Below are positions 12,930 through 24,014 of a stretch of 64,000 nucleotides of DNA, piece after piece. Source of the stretch: Lineus longissimus (Eukaryota > Nemertea > Pilidiophora > Heteronemertea > Lineidae); assembly GCF_910592395.1 (NCBI RefSeq), contig NC_088319.1:13084001-13148000 (forward strand), given 5' to 3'. The position numbers were made by a program, and so were the translations under genes. How positions within the stretch are numbered: position 1 is the stretch's first letter; every line of letters begins with the position of its first letter. The notes under the pieces are model-generated. The model saw only the letters and a program-made list of their open reading frames with translations, did no database searches and had not been told where the DNA came from.

Positions 12930-13650
12930 GTCTTCATGCACCCTCTTAATGAAGAAATACATTGGGAACCAAAAATACTTAAATAACGGTTATTGTATGC
13001 ACTACCCTGCCCCCTAGATGTGAATCAATGCAACAAGAACCACAATCTCTGACGATTTAAACAGCCTATACCTGGCTTCTGCTTTGTTTTGACTGGATCT
13101 GAGATGAGTGTGCTGACTAGTCACCTCACCAGGCTAGCTCTAGGTAGGCTGTGGATCCATGGCACCTGCAGTCAGGCAGAGGAGCAGGGGATACCTGAGC
13201 TTCCTTCAGGCCACAGGCAGCTCAGCGCCTGGAGAATTCAAATATGCATGCTTCAGCTCGTCTGGGGATTTCAAGAATGCATGCTCCTAGTTGCAAACGC
13301 AAGCAAAAGATTTCTTGAACGGAAAATGAAGTCCAGTGAATGTGTACAAAGTCCTATAAAAGCTCTATGAAGAACGCCACATAGCCTGCTCTGTTTCCTA
13401 TTGGCGCCAACAGTTCAAACAGTCTTCATTCACGGCTAAAATCACCCTCTTTTGCAAGTTATAATCTCCATGTGCAAGCAACCTCCCACTCCCCACCTCT
13501 TTTGAAATTGGACTTTGAATTACGATGTCAGCCTATGGCAATAGCCCCCTCCCCCCACACACACCGATTATTTTGAAATACTATCGGTGTGGTCACATTG
13601 GTGATGGGTGGAGGGGGGGGGTTATTGTTTATTATCTGTGTGGCTTTGTG
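12930..13650. other. No supported gene; G9 tract near 13613
   Basis: A 93-codon plus-strand frame (13089-13370) lies in a moderately GC-rich patch but has no splice support. A run of nine G lies at 13613-13621, next to the foldback element that follows. Confidence 0.35.
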
Positions 13651-13657
13651 TCTTCTC

Positions 13658-14069
13658 AAGCTGCGCTTACACCACGAAATATTGGTGGACCAATTGCACT
13701 TACACCACCACATTGCCGCGACAAATTGGTTCGGCAATCCATTGCCGATACAAATTGCCGAGCGAATTTGTCCCACCAAGCTTGATGGTCCAAATTCGCC
13801 CGGCTTGTTAAAAGCTCGGCTTTGTCGTGGTGTAAGCGCAAATGGATCGGCAATTAGCTAGTTAGATGGTTCGGCTCCAGGCGGCGCTTTCGAAATGGCG
13901 CTTTCTGCCAAGGCTTTCCGCGTTCTGCTTATTGTTTGCGCGCCATCTGTAGCCGGATTTTATAACTAGCTGCAGCGCTGGTGTAAGCGCTTGGTGGATT
14001 TTCGATGGTGCGGCATTGGTTCCCGAACCAAGATTGGTGGTCCATTTTCAGGTGGTGTAAGTGCGGCTT
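13658..14069. mobile_element. Foldback / MITE-like element (~412 bp)
   Basis: The left end AAGCTGCGCTTACACCAC (13658-13675) matches the reverse complement of the right end AAGCCGCACTTACACCAC (14052-14069) at 16 of 18 bases. The core GCRCTTACACCA recurs inside, once forward (about 13697) and in reverse at about 13829 and 13982. Pairs such as GGTGGACCAATT and its complement are also present. Overlapping ORFs on both strands come from this structure. No transposase is present, and a target-site duplication is not clear by eye. It fits a non-autonomous DNA transposon with complex subterminal repeats. Confidence 0.6.
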
Positions 14070-14074
14070 ATGTC

Positions 14075-15470
14075 AGTCCAAAAACCATGCTTGCTATCAT
14101 GTTGTAGCACAATTCACAAATCAAAGTAACAAATCACGCAGTGGTTGGAAATTTTTGTTCTTGATGTTTTCATCATAAATCAATTAGGTGGCCATATCAT
14201 GGTTTATGAGCTGACTCATGTGAAGCCTCAGTATCAATAGATAGGCCCTTCGGCCGATTTATACTGGGCAATAAAATTTGCCAGGTCACTTGGTGCAGGT
14301 TGGTGTGGGAGCAGCATACATGAAAAACAAACAAACCCATTGGCTGCAGCAGTCTGGAAAGCACTGGTCAAAGAACAGAAGTGAAGCGACTTTGTTCTTA
14401 TCACACATGATCACAGCATCACGTCTTCCAACTCTATGTTGTGGCCTAGAAAACAATAGTATAAGCAAGACATAGAAACAGCCTAACTCACTGACTCTCC
14501 ATTGTAAACATCACATTCAAGCATATTACTCTACCAGTATTAGCTTCCATGTTGTATATAGTCACTGTACAATATACATTGCGCCCAGAGGGGCAAGTTT
14601 CCCCTTTTCGGAAAAAAACATTAGAATTGACCATGAACTTAGGTAATTTACTCTCAAATCCACCAGAGCACTCCACTTTGTCAATTTCATCCACCCTTTC
14701 TCTCAGACTCCTGACAGCACCCTAGGGTTAATATGCATCTAATTTTTTGTGACATTCAGTTCCGGCCTCCAGCAACTACAATTACTAATCAAGACAAACA
14801 AAAAGAAAACAAACAAAACCAGACTGGAGGTAAATTTGAAGCCCAACAACATCCAGAATCACCAAGGCAGGAAAGACTAAGAGATAGAAAAAATAAATGA
14901 ACCTGGGTGGTTTTTTTTCCTCCAGGTTTTATTTGGTTGCCACCTGAAACTTATAAACAGAACATGTCCTGAATCTAGTATGAAACGTACTCTTGCCATT
15001 TCAATCTTCAGGTCATCCCATTAGCAGCTAGATAGTTTTGAACTTTTCGCATCCAAGAGGTGACACACCAGATGCACACCCCATATTTCATGAAAATCTT
15101 AAGACATTGAACGTGAAATTTTGGACCCCACCAGGAAATCTGATGAAAAATGCAGTGCATGTCCCTTCTTTCACCCCTAAAGGATTGCGATATGTTTAGG
15201 GTCTACAGGTGCAGAAATCCGCTCACTCGCAGCTGATATATTGGTTAATAACAACGTACACCTGTGTCCAAGTAGCCCTGACCTTCATGTTTTTTCCTCA
15301 TCATTCAATCGCTGATATTTCTCGAGCACTGAACATAATAGCACAACAGTAACCAACATGGCATGAAGAGGACAGCAGATGACAGGCTGTTATCACTGCT
15401 TTAGACCGGCGACTGACTCATATTTCTGGCAACTCATCACTCTTAACATTAGAGGGGCTACTGGGGACGG
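14075..15470. other. No gene recognised
   Basis: Short frames at 14278-14475 (plus) and 14286-14468 (minus) overlap on opposite strands, and a third lies at 14488-14694 (minus); none has support. No transposon end was identified. Confidence 0.35.
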
Positions 15471-15477
15471 CTAGGGG

Positions 15478-15694
15478 CAGGGGACAGACATAGTCACTCT
15501 TATGCCATTCGACGTCACCATTATGATATTTCGATATTTGTAATGTCTGGCAGGGGACAGACATAGTCACTCTTATGCCATTCGACGTCACCATTATGAT
15601 ATTTCGATATTTGTAATGTCTGGCAGGGGACAGACATAGTCACTCTTATGCCATTCGACGTCACCATTATGATATTTCGATATTTGTAATGTCT
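15478..15694. repeat. 73 bp tandem repeat, three nearly identical copies
   Basis: Copies start at 15478, 15551 and 15624 with CAGGGGACAGACATAGTCAC and continue through CATTCGACGTCACCATTATG to TGTAATGTCTGG. The third lacks only the last two bases. I see no internal differences, so the array is recent. Because 73 is not a multiple of three, two minus-strand open frames (15521-15760, 15594-15944) run through it in shifted phases; neither is a real gene. Each unit carries GACGTCA (a CRE-like core). Confidence 0.85.
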
Positions 15695-16215
15695 TTTCTC
15701 CATGTATCGTTTTATATAGTTCAAAAAGTTGATAAAAAGAGTTGTAGCTGATTTTATCATTTGAATGGCCCTTTTGAATCGAGGTCAAGAGAAATAGTTT
15801 TTTGGCGCCAGTGACGTCACCAATGGGAGATTTGCACTGGAGTTCGAGTCGATTCTCTTCAAGAATCGATTCGAAATCATTTAGGCTCAAGGTCCACCTG
15901 GCACATGACTGATATTCAGACAGACCTGAGGCACCTCTTAACACCTTTACTACATGTTCAAAATGTACACATGCACATCTGCCTGCATACGCATAGTGAC
16001 ATGATATGAAATAGAATCTAGAAACAATGCGCTCAAAGGCTGTTTTGATGCAAGATTTGAATAAAAATCAACTTATATTATCATAACAAAATGTTGATGA
16101 GGAGAAAAATTAAGTTTTAGATGGTTGTTATTGTTAAAATCATTACAGAAGTTCATCTGCAGCAGTTTTACGTAGATAAAAGCAGTCGGCATACAAAAAC
16201 CTCGTCTTTTTTTAG

Positions 16216-16363
16216 AGAGTGTTCCGGCCCCACCCCCTCCAATGATTCCCGCTCTATCTACTTGCCCCTCGACCAGTACATCAATAAGAGATATCGATCA
16301 CACCAGAACGAGATAGAAAAGATCACAGCAGCCGATGTATGCAGCCTGCTGGCCAGTTATTGA
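16216..16363 (+). CDS. Candidate terminal coding exon, unrecognised protein C-terminus
   Basis: A textbook acceptor (CCTCGTCTTTTTTTAG, ending at 16215) is followed by A|GAG TGT and 47 further codons to a TGA (16361-16363). The translation begins ECSGPTPSNDSRSIYLPLDQ and ends in an amphipathic stretch EIEKITAADVCSLLASY. Codon third positions are clearly richer in G/C than the flanks, and the opposite strand closes early in two frames. An AATAAA occurs downstream at about 16950, inside a repeat copy. No upstream exon was found and I do not recognise the family. It could also be a chance frame. Confidence 0.33.
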
Positions 16364-16584
16364 TTGGTCAACTGATGCGACGCATACCATGACCATTGCA
16401 CAACTTTACATAATTCTGCCGACAATCAAAGCGCTGGGTCAGCGAGGTGACACGAAAGGATGACATAAATTCATTGCTCAGCATCAACTGGTTAGCCAGC
16501 ACATCACAGGGGTTATGGACTATAGTCATCGCACATACAATGTCCTTTTAATGGCCTACACCATTTGTTTACTATCTGAAATTT

Positions 16585-17037
16585 GTAATTGAATTTGGAA
16601 ATATCAAATTGTGAACTATACTTAAAGGGGATTTCGCACACCAACGATTCCGCCTACTTTTTACATTTTCTCGGGTTGTGAAAATGAACCGTCTCATTTC
16701 CTATCCATAAGTCTGGTGCAGATCAGTTAGCTAGATTATAGGCCTGCTGAACATAGGGACAATAGGGTCTGCAATAGGGTTCCATTGAGTAACCTGCGTA
16801 TGACTTGATGATGCTTTGATACCTACTGAAGCGAGGGAAGGGCATAGTATTTATCGTAGGAAATACGCTTTGATGCAAATTTCAGCAACGCCACTGTGCA
16901 GACAGACATACAAATATTATAAACACACAGTTTCTGCAAATTCGTATGCATAATAAATGCATTATGGTTATGTGTTTTACAACTCCTTTTCTATTTTCCT
17001 GTACCACCACTAACAACGAACGGTGTACCCCTTTAAT
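16585..17037 (+). repeat. Interspersed repeat family R1, copy 1 (apparently interrupted)
   Basis: The start AATTGAATTTGGAAATATCA (16587 on) and the tail (about 16881-17037: CAGACATACAAATATTATAA, TATGCATAATAAATGCATTA, CTATTTTCCTGTACCACCAC) match the contiguous copy at 40.43-40.65 kb. In this copy the two parts are separated by about 260 bases of unrelated sequence, so something may have inserted into it. The family shows no coding capacity. Confidence 0.5.
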
Positions 17038-17039
17038 GA

Positions 17040-18455
17040 CTTAAGCTAAGCACTTCTTTCCTTTCATGCTTGTGCTTATCACTGCAGTTGTATTCTCTTT
17101 GTGTAAGGATATTTTTAAAACGATCCAAGTGCCCAGAGGACTCATGGCTGAACAATGAAGTAGAACCCGAGTTTGTAAATTTGCCATGAATTTTTATTAA
17201 GTTGTAGGCCCTGACTCTCAATAGAAACAGCAAAACACCCCATCTAGCTCAAACCCCTGGACCTGATTCTCTGCTTTATTAACTGTAATAACTTCTGACT
17301 AGACAGAATGCATTTATTGATACTTTCTTCATATTTTTATCAGTTTATTGATCCCAGCATTCTGAACAATATTATGATTCTATAAATGGCAATTTTATGC
17401 ACAGCTGTAGACAGTACTCAGATAAATACAAAAATTGGATACAGCAGGCGTAACAAAATATTTTAGTAGGTCTAACAGTTTTAATAGACGGTTTGCAAAA
17501 AAAACCACGCACAAAGGTTCCCTGAGTTTTAGAGTAGAATATGTTTCATGTATTGAAATATCACAGAAGCCGAATAATTATTTAGAATAACAAACAAACT
17601 TTCTTTAAGTCCTAAGAAAAGTAAATGATTCATCAGAAGAAAAAAAAGAAGGAAAAAAACAAACATGCCCTACATGTATATAAAAACACTATCCATATTC
17701 ATTGGAAACATTTTATTATACACAAAACACACAAAAGTATCATTCTCAAAAGCCAATGAATAATTATTTCATCAAAAAATTCCCACATCATACACCTTTT
17801 TTCTATTCTTTTGGGTAGACCAATTCTTCAACTAGGGATGCCAAAATGTGCACCTTTAAAAACACATTGAACCATGTAAAAACTACCAGATTTTAATCTG
17901 TATTCAGGCCTAATACAGACTCAGACAAAATGAAAATACTCTTAAATAAACAAATGATAAAATAAAAACATGAAACACTATCCAGTCTACACCCACCATA
18001 CGGAAAGTAAAAGTAATGGTCTCAAAAGCCAATAAATAAAAACTTCATTCATTGCAACCTTGAAAAAAACACTCAATTCATTCATGACTCTGTTCATTCA
18101 ATAAAGACGGGACATTATCAAGATAAATCTCAAATATCATAGCAATCCCGCTACTATGCCATCTAACACTATAAATCAATAGAAAATTATTGATCACATC
18201 TTCTCGTAAGATCTCATCCTGTCAAGTTTACAAATTTATCTCCATTGGAATATATTAGTGCACAAATATAGCAAAGATAGTAAAAAATGTTCTTGTTAAC
18301 CTCGAGTTTTTGTTACTGGAGGGCTATTTTTAAACTATAATCAGTAATTGTTTTGAGAATGTTCTCATTAAAAAGTGACACATGCAGCATTTTAAAAATT
18401 TATCAATTTTCAAACAAAAGAACAGACTGGGGTATTGAAGTAATTAATGCTCTAA
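17040..18455. other. Very AT-rich stretch, nothing recognised
   Basis: Dominated by A/T-rich, poly(A)- and AATAAA-like words, with no long frames. It could be intronic or UTR-like. A weak match to the R1 family (ATTATGATTCTATAAATGGC) lies near 17371. Confidence 0.4.
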
Positions 18456-18458
18456 AAG

Positions 18459-18765
18459 CACCATGTCACTGGAAAAAAATAATCAACATGGCGCATCTGC
18501 AAGACCCTTTTACACCAAATTATCTGTACGGCCCTTGATTCACAATACCTCAGATTGACACCCTTCCAGATCACACCAGGGTCTCCATCGACCCAATTAG
18601 TACATGGGATAACACAATTAGTATCCACGTCATTGGGGAAAAAATATTCAATATGACCCCTTGGAGGCCCTTTACACTCATTTATCAGTACGTCCTTGAT
18701 ATACATTATGATACTGATACCCTTCAGAATCAAGCCAAAAAGGGTATATATCGACCCGCCAACAA
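18459..18765. repeat. Diverged ~164 bp tandem duplication
   Basis: Copy 1 (about 18459-18610) and copy 2 (about 18623-18765) share aligned blocks in the same order. These include CCATGTCACTGG / CCACGTCATTGG, AAAAAATAATCAACATG / AAAAAATATTCAATATG, TATCTGTACGGCCCTTGATT / TATCAGTACGTCCTTGATAT and CCATCGACCC / TATCGACCC. Identity is clearly below that of the recent duplications. A minus-strand open frame (18452-18808) covers both copies in one frame and so shows a two-fold internal repeat, including DYFFP / EYFFP. This may be accidental. Confidence 0.6.
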
Positions 18766-18769
18766 TGCC

Positions 18770-21395
18770 ACGAGCTAAGTAGCAACATACAAAACTGCAT
18801 ACATGCACCTACACTACTCCTGTGTAGTACCATACATTGTATGCTCAACCGTTTTTTAGAGCGCCAGTCATTTTTTACCAGTCGTATACACAGCATAGTT
18901 CACCTAAAGATTATTTTCGATCGTTGGGCCTGAAAATCAGAAGATCTCCCATTCAAAGATCACGAAGAAAACCCGAGGTTAAACTGACCCAAATATCACT
19001 ATTAAAATGCATATACTGACCTGCTTAAGGCAAAAAATTGGTATATTTACATTTTTTCACAGCGATGAAAAATACAGCGGCCTTGGCTCTGGGTCTACCA
19101 GCCGGAGGAAAAAATCTCTATTGGGACGGTTTCCCAATCAGGTTGTGAAGCTAGTGTGTCTAGACGGTGTCTAGACCTACTGAAAGCCCCAGACCAGTGC
19201 TATTAACATACTCAAGGTGAAGGTCATGCACCAATGCATATACATGCACATACGATTTTTTACATGGTTTTTTTACTTTGAGGTTTAACCTAATGTTGCA
19301 TGTGCGACTTAAGTATGTATGGGTACATTACGACAGGGTCACGTGTTGTATATAGGGAAGTAGTCAGTGGGTAGTTTGATCGGCAGTATGGTTGTTGAGT
19401 AGTATTTTCAATGATATTAATCAGGCGGTTTTATGCAGGATGCCGCAGCATGCTGTCAAATGTGTGTTACTGTGTTAGTGTACTAAATCATTTATCATCA
19501 GGACAATGTGAGGTGACTGGGCTATACCATTCGGCAACATGGGTGTTGGGTAGTCCGATATCAACATTTACACCAGCAGGATCAATCATTCACTCTGGGA
19601 CCTCATAGTGCACAGCACATAAGTGGACTATTCACAAACAATTAAACTGCAGACAGAAGAATCGACTGATAAATCAACATGAAATCTTGACAACTTCAGA
19701 TTCGGAAATTGCGTTGTGAGTCTCAAGAGTGACTCGCCAACGAGCGATTATCATAAGTAAACAAATACAACCTCTGCTTCAAATGTTGGCAGAGGGCTGA
19801 AAACTAGGCCAATTGGTTCACCTAACAATGAACTTATGTTAATATATAGACCTTGCCAACACAGGGTATAGAATTAGAAGCATGGGATAATTAGGCCTAG
19901 AACCCAAACAAAGTCTAGGCATTTAGAAGAGTTGATATCTGCATGCGTTTCTCCTCGGGGTGAACTGAGACACTTTGGATTAGACTTGAAGTTATTTGAT
20001 AATCATAGGACTGAATTAGTATATAATTGTGAATACCAGTAGGCCTACTTTTGAATAAAAGGCCTTGGGGCCCTCTAAATTCCCAATGGATCATTTAAAT
20101 GGACAACTAGGCACGAGAATGAGTGGCCACAACGATAGTACCCCTGTTCTCAACCATGCACTGTCACCTGTAGCAGCTACACAAAACAGTACATAGATGT
20201 TGTAAAAGAAAACCTGTAGGTCTTAGCCGTGTTCCATAAACTGTTTCAACTATTTCTGACAACTATTTACAAGTATAGCTAATCACTATCCAGCGATATT
20301 ATGTTTGAAGATGTCCGGACTTGTCCGCTGTCGAAAAATGTTTTCGTGGCCATCTTGCACCAGGATGAAGTTCCTTTCCACACTAACAGACCACTGACAA
20401 TCGGGAACATAGGTCATAAATTCTTAAGTACCAATTGGGATAAATGTAACCCATCGCCTTAGGCAACCTATGCAATGTACATGACAAATAAATAACAAAC
20501 TTCTGTTGGATACATTTGTAGCTTTCATTTCAAACAATTCAGGAAATGCGAAGGACACGAAACCAGCGAGATAGGAAGAAAAAACATACTTCTAAAGAAT
20601 CTTCAAAATTGCATATTCATGCAGAATGAGACGACGCTGTAAAGAATAGCTATGCATTTTTCAACATAAAAATTGCAATTAACTTTATGGAATCCTGCAA
20701 GACTTTTACAAAACAAAGCAGGGAATAATATATCTGAGGGCATTTATTTTCATTTGCACAAAATTTTTACCTGGTCAATTATTTGTATCAATTCCATAAC
20801 CAATTTGCTAATGAAAACCAACAGCATTTTTTACCTCGCTGTAAAAATAATACGTCTCAATTCCCTAGTTTCCCCAAACTACCAAATTTTCTCCGAACTA
20901 TTCCGAAGTCGACTTTCTAACCATCTGTAAATTGCGCTTCTGTGCTCTTATTTTGGAAGCTGCAAAAATGTTACCTTGGACGCTCTTTTAAATAAATTAC
21001 AAAAAATATTTTCTTATCTGGATGACCGATAGTCATAATTCTCGATCAATGAAAGCATGAAATTAATTCAGAGGAGAGCCTTCAATATTTCCCCAAGCAT
21101 ATTAGCTATTTATAAACCAATAACACTATTCTGATGAACTCTAATTTAACTAAATGACTGTAAGGATACTGCGATATTATTCACACCTCATCATATGAAT
21201 TCATGTAAGTTATTCTGGGCTTGGTTCAGGTTTGGTAAATAGTTTTTAACTGTCCCTAACCAGCTATTAGGCAGCGGAAAAACAACACAAACAGCCATTT
21301 CAAAGACAAGGCAAAAGAATGTGAAATTGGGTGATGTGAGTCGGAGCTTTTTTCAGTAATATGTCCAGAAACAATCTCTGATGATACAGCTCCCT
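18770..21395. other. No gene recognised
   Basis: Low-complexity to ordinary AT-rich sequence. Two exact TAGGCCTA words occur at 19892 and 20040. A doubled GTCTAGAC lies near 19158-19176. No exon-like island was convincing. Confidence 0.35.
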
Positions 21396-21429
21396 ACTAC
21401 AAAGTCAAACAAGCCCAAAATCGTGACAG

Positions 21430-21930
21430 GGCAACTTCACCCCTCCTATGATCAGAATCCTGGCCCAAATCTGGGACAGGGAAACTTGAGCCCTCTTACA
21501 AGTATATCCAGAATGCTGGCCCAAATTTGCAGGGGGGGACCTGACTCCTCCTATGTTCAGACTCCTTGCCCATAAAATTGAAAGTTGGAGACTTGATCCC
21601 TCCTGTGATCAGAATCCTGGCCAAAACCTGGGAGTGGGAAACTTGACCCCTCCTATATTAAGAATGCTGGCCCCAAATTTGTATCAGAAACTTGACCCTC
21701 CTCACTAACCTTGCCCATAAACATGAGTGGGCAGCTTGACCCCTCCTATGTTCAGAAGCCTTGCACAAAATATTGGGCGGGGCACTTGACCAATCCTATG
21801 ACCGTGCCAAAATTTTTTGTTGGGAGTCTTCAGCCCTCCTCCGAATCCTTGTGCATCATACGAGTTGGAGATTTGACCCCCTCCTATGTTCCAAATCCTT
21901 GCCATCACATGGGGAGTATGAGGCTGGACA
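21430..21930. repeat. Degenerate ~45-57 bp tandem repeat, about ten copies
   Basis: The unit reads roughly ACTTGACCCCTCCTATGTTC then AGAATCCTTGCCCAAAAT then a G-rich spacer. Copies begin near 21437, 21494, 21540, 21593, 21640, 21692, 21735, 21786, 21829 and 21872. They differ from each other at many positions, so the array is old. Small open frames on both strands here are repeat artefacts. Confidence 0.75.
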
Positions 21931-21939
21931 ACCCACAGT

Positions 21940-23890
21940 GTTTCGGATCCATGCCCAGAATTTGGTGTTTGTGACCTACTGGCCATACCCAAGTCTAGAA
22001 CCCCTTGCCTCCAAGGCCTTTGTTGACAGTTGTGTTCAAATGTCACAAGCATTCACTGCCCGTTCAGCCTGATTAAGAAATAAATGTAGGCCTACTTTCT
22101 GGAAAATCTAAGCTTGATACTTCAGAGCTGTAACAAAATTGAGTGGAGAACACTCATCCAAGTCCAAGGAGGCTCACATAGCAAATGTCAATATATCACA
22201 CCGTTAATTGAATAGTAAGTTTTTCCATTGGCAGGTAGCAGCACCAGTGCATTATCTCAATATATCTTTCTGTCAGAGGGGAACATACATAAGAATATAC
22301 ATCAATAGTAGAGAGGATGTGGTTGCTATTGGATATCTGTGATAATATGGAGGAGGGTTTTAAATGAGTAAGGCCAGCCCTTGAATGTATATATCATACA
22401 TAGAGGGAGGTTGGCTATCATCATCACAAGACCAGGGCGTCTTATTTTGTTCCTGACAATGACAACACAAACCACCTCAGATGTTAATTACGATTTTCAT
22501 CATCATATTAACGGCTCCAATTCATCCTAAAATTGATTATGAAAAATTATCAATTTGAATGTGGATATTTTAGACTTGGTTCAATTTTTCCTCTGGGGCA
22601 TAAATTATGCTATTTCTCCCTTGCTGAGTATTTTCTTACATATATTTTGATGGAATATTCAGATGGAATATAGAATGAAAATGAAAATAAAAAACCTGTC
22701 CTTTATTTAACTGTGCCTCGACTACTATGGCCATGGCTAGACCACAGAGTTTGGGGCGTACTAGCTGTCTGCATTTCTTTATAAAGGCAAATCACAAACA
22801 ACCATATGAATCACAATATTTTCGCTTAAAACTGGGCTTAAAACCCAACTTGGGTCATTTTGGCTGGACTAGGACCAGATGAAGCCAAAACAGATCCTGT
22901 CGACAATCTTTTTATGACGCCATATGCTTTATTGCTTCATATGAAGTGGACATCTGTATGTGTTGATAATGAATTCCCAATTCTAAACGTCAATTAGCAC
23001 AGTGCTTTTTCTCTCAAGAAATCTTGAAGACTAGCCTGCCCAAAAAAGAGGAACAACTTAATCCACCTCCTTCAGCATTCTAAACGAACCTTAGAACGAT
23101 AAAGCTTGACAAATTCTGTGTTCACTAGCCTCAATGTGCAGCTATAACATCATCAGATATATTTTTCACAATGTTTCAGTGGTATCACTGGTTATATAAA
23201 GCAAAAATTCATAGTAAGAGCAAAACAAGAACTTTTGAACACAGAACTTCGGTGTTCACACCAAACTTTAAATCCAAATGAAAATGAGCTTGTGATCTCA
23301 ACTGTAAAAAGCACATTTCCTCCGTCTTCACTCGGCAATGAAGATATTCTGCAGGTTGAACTCATTTGTTGCCCACCAGGGGGCCCTTTTACCTTGACCT
23401 AAATTCCTCTGTAGACTGGTTCCCTGGGGACAGATGGATTAAACACAGAACGATTGATTCTCAAGTTTCTGATTTGGATCTGGTTCAATCTGGTTGGATG
23501 ACTATCCCAAAGAATGACATTCACCCCTTAAGCTAGCCCCCCCCCCACACACGCGCACACAGTAGTGTCTACACACTCACATCTATTATCTCTATTATCT
23601 CTATTTCTGGAAAATTTATGACTTTTCATGAAGTTTTCAGCTGTAAACACACAAAGGTTCAGAGCATTTAAGCAATTTGTTATCACATTTTGGTCTTTCT
23701 GACCTCTGGTTTCACCTGTTGCAACACATGGCACAATGTGGCACTGATGAGTGTAAATACTAGGTCGATTCACCTCATGATGAATTATTGAGTGAATTCA
23801 TCTCATAGGCCCTAGAACAATCATTTCACACAAGTCACAAGTAGAGTAGAATTCATTCGCACCTGTGCCTTGTGATTTAAGTGGAGTTGG
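21940..23890. other. No gene recognised; C10 tract at 23537
   Basis: AT-rich sequence with scattered short frames. A run of ten C followed by ACAC/GCGC dinucleotides lies at 23537-23560. One TAGGCCTA word is at 22087. Confidence 0.35.
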
Positions 23891-23897
23891 ATAATAA

Positions 23898-24012
23898 GTT
23901 TCAACAATGCTGTTGACTGTGTTGACAGATACACAAACATGATAAAAAGCAACTTTCAGCAAATTTGCTTTCATGATAACTGCAATACGGCATTTTGTAT
24001 TTTTATTTCTGC
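23898..24012 (+). repeat. Interspersed repeat family R1, copy 2 (partial)
   Basis: Shares TTTCAACAATGCTGTTG with the 40.4 kb copy, followed in the same order by GACAGATACACAAACATGAT, TTCAGCAAATTTGC, ACTGCAATACGGCATTTTGT and TTTTTATTTCTG. It is diverged and lacks the 5' part. Confidence 0.5.
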
Positions 24013-24014
24013 AT

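Noticed and set aside
13525-13861. Five overlapping ORFs on both strands
   Set aside because: They lie largely in the foldback element; opposite-strand and multi-frame openness comes from its inverted repeats.
15521-15944. Two minus-strand ORFs of 79 and 116 codons
   Set aside because: They run through the 73 bp tandem repeat in different phases and share the repeated peptide only because of the duplication.
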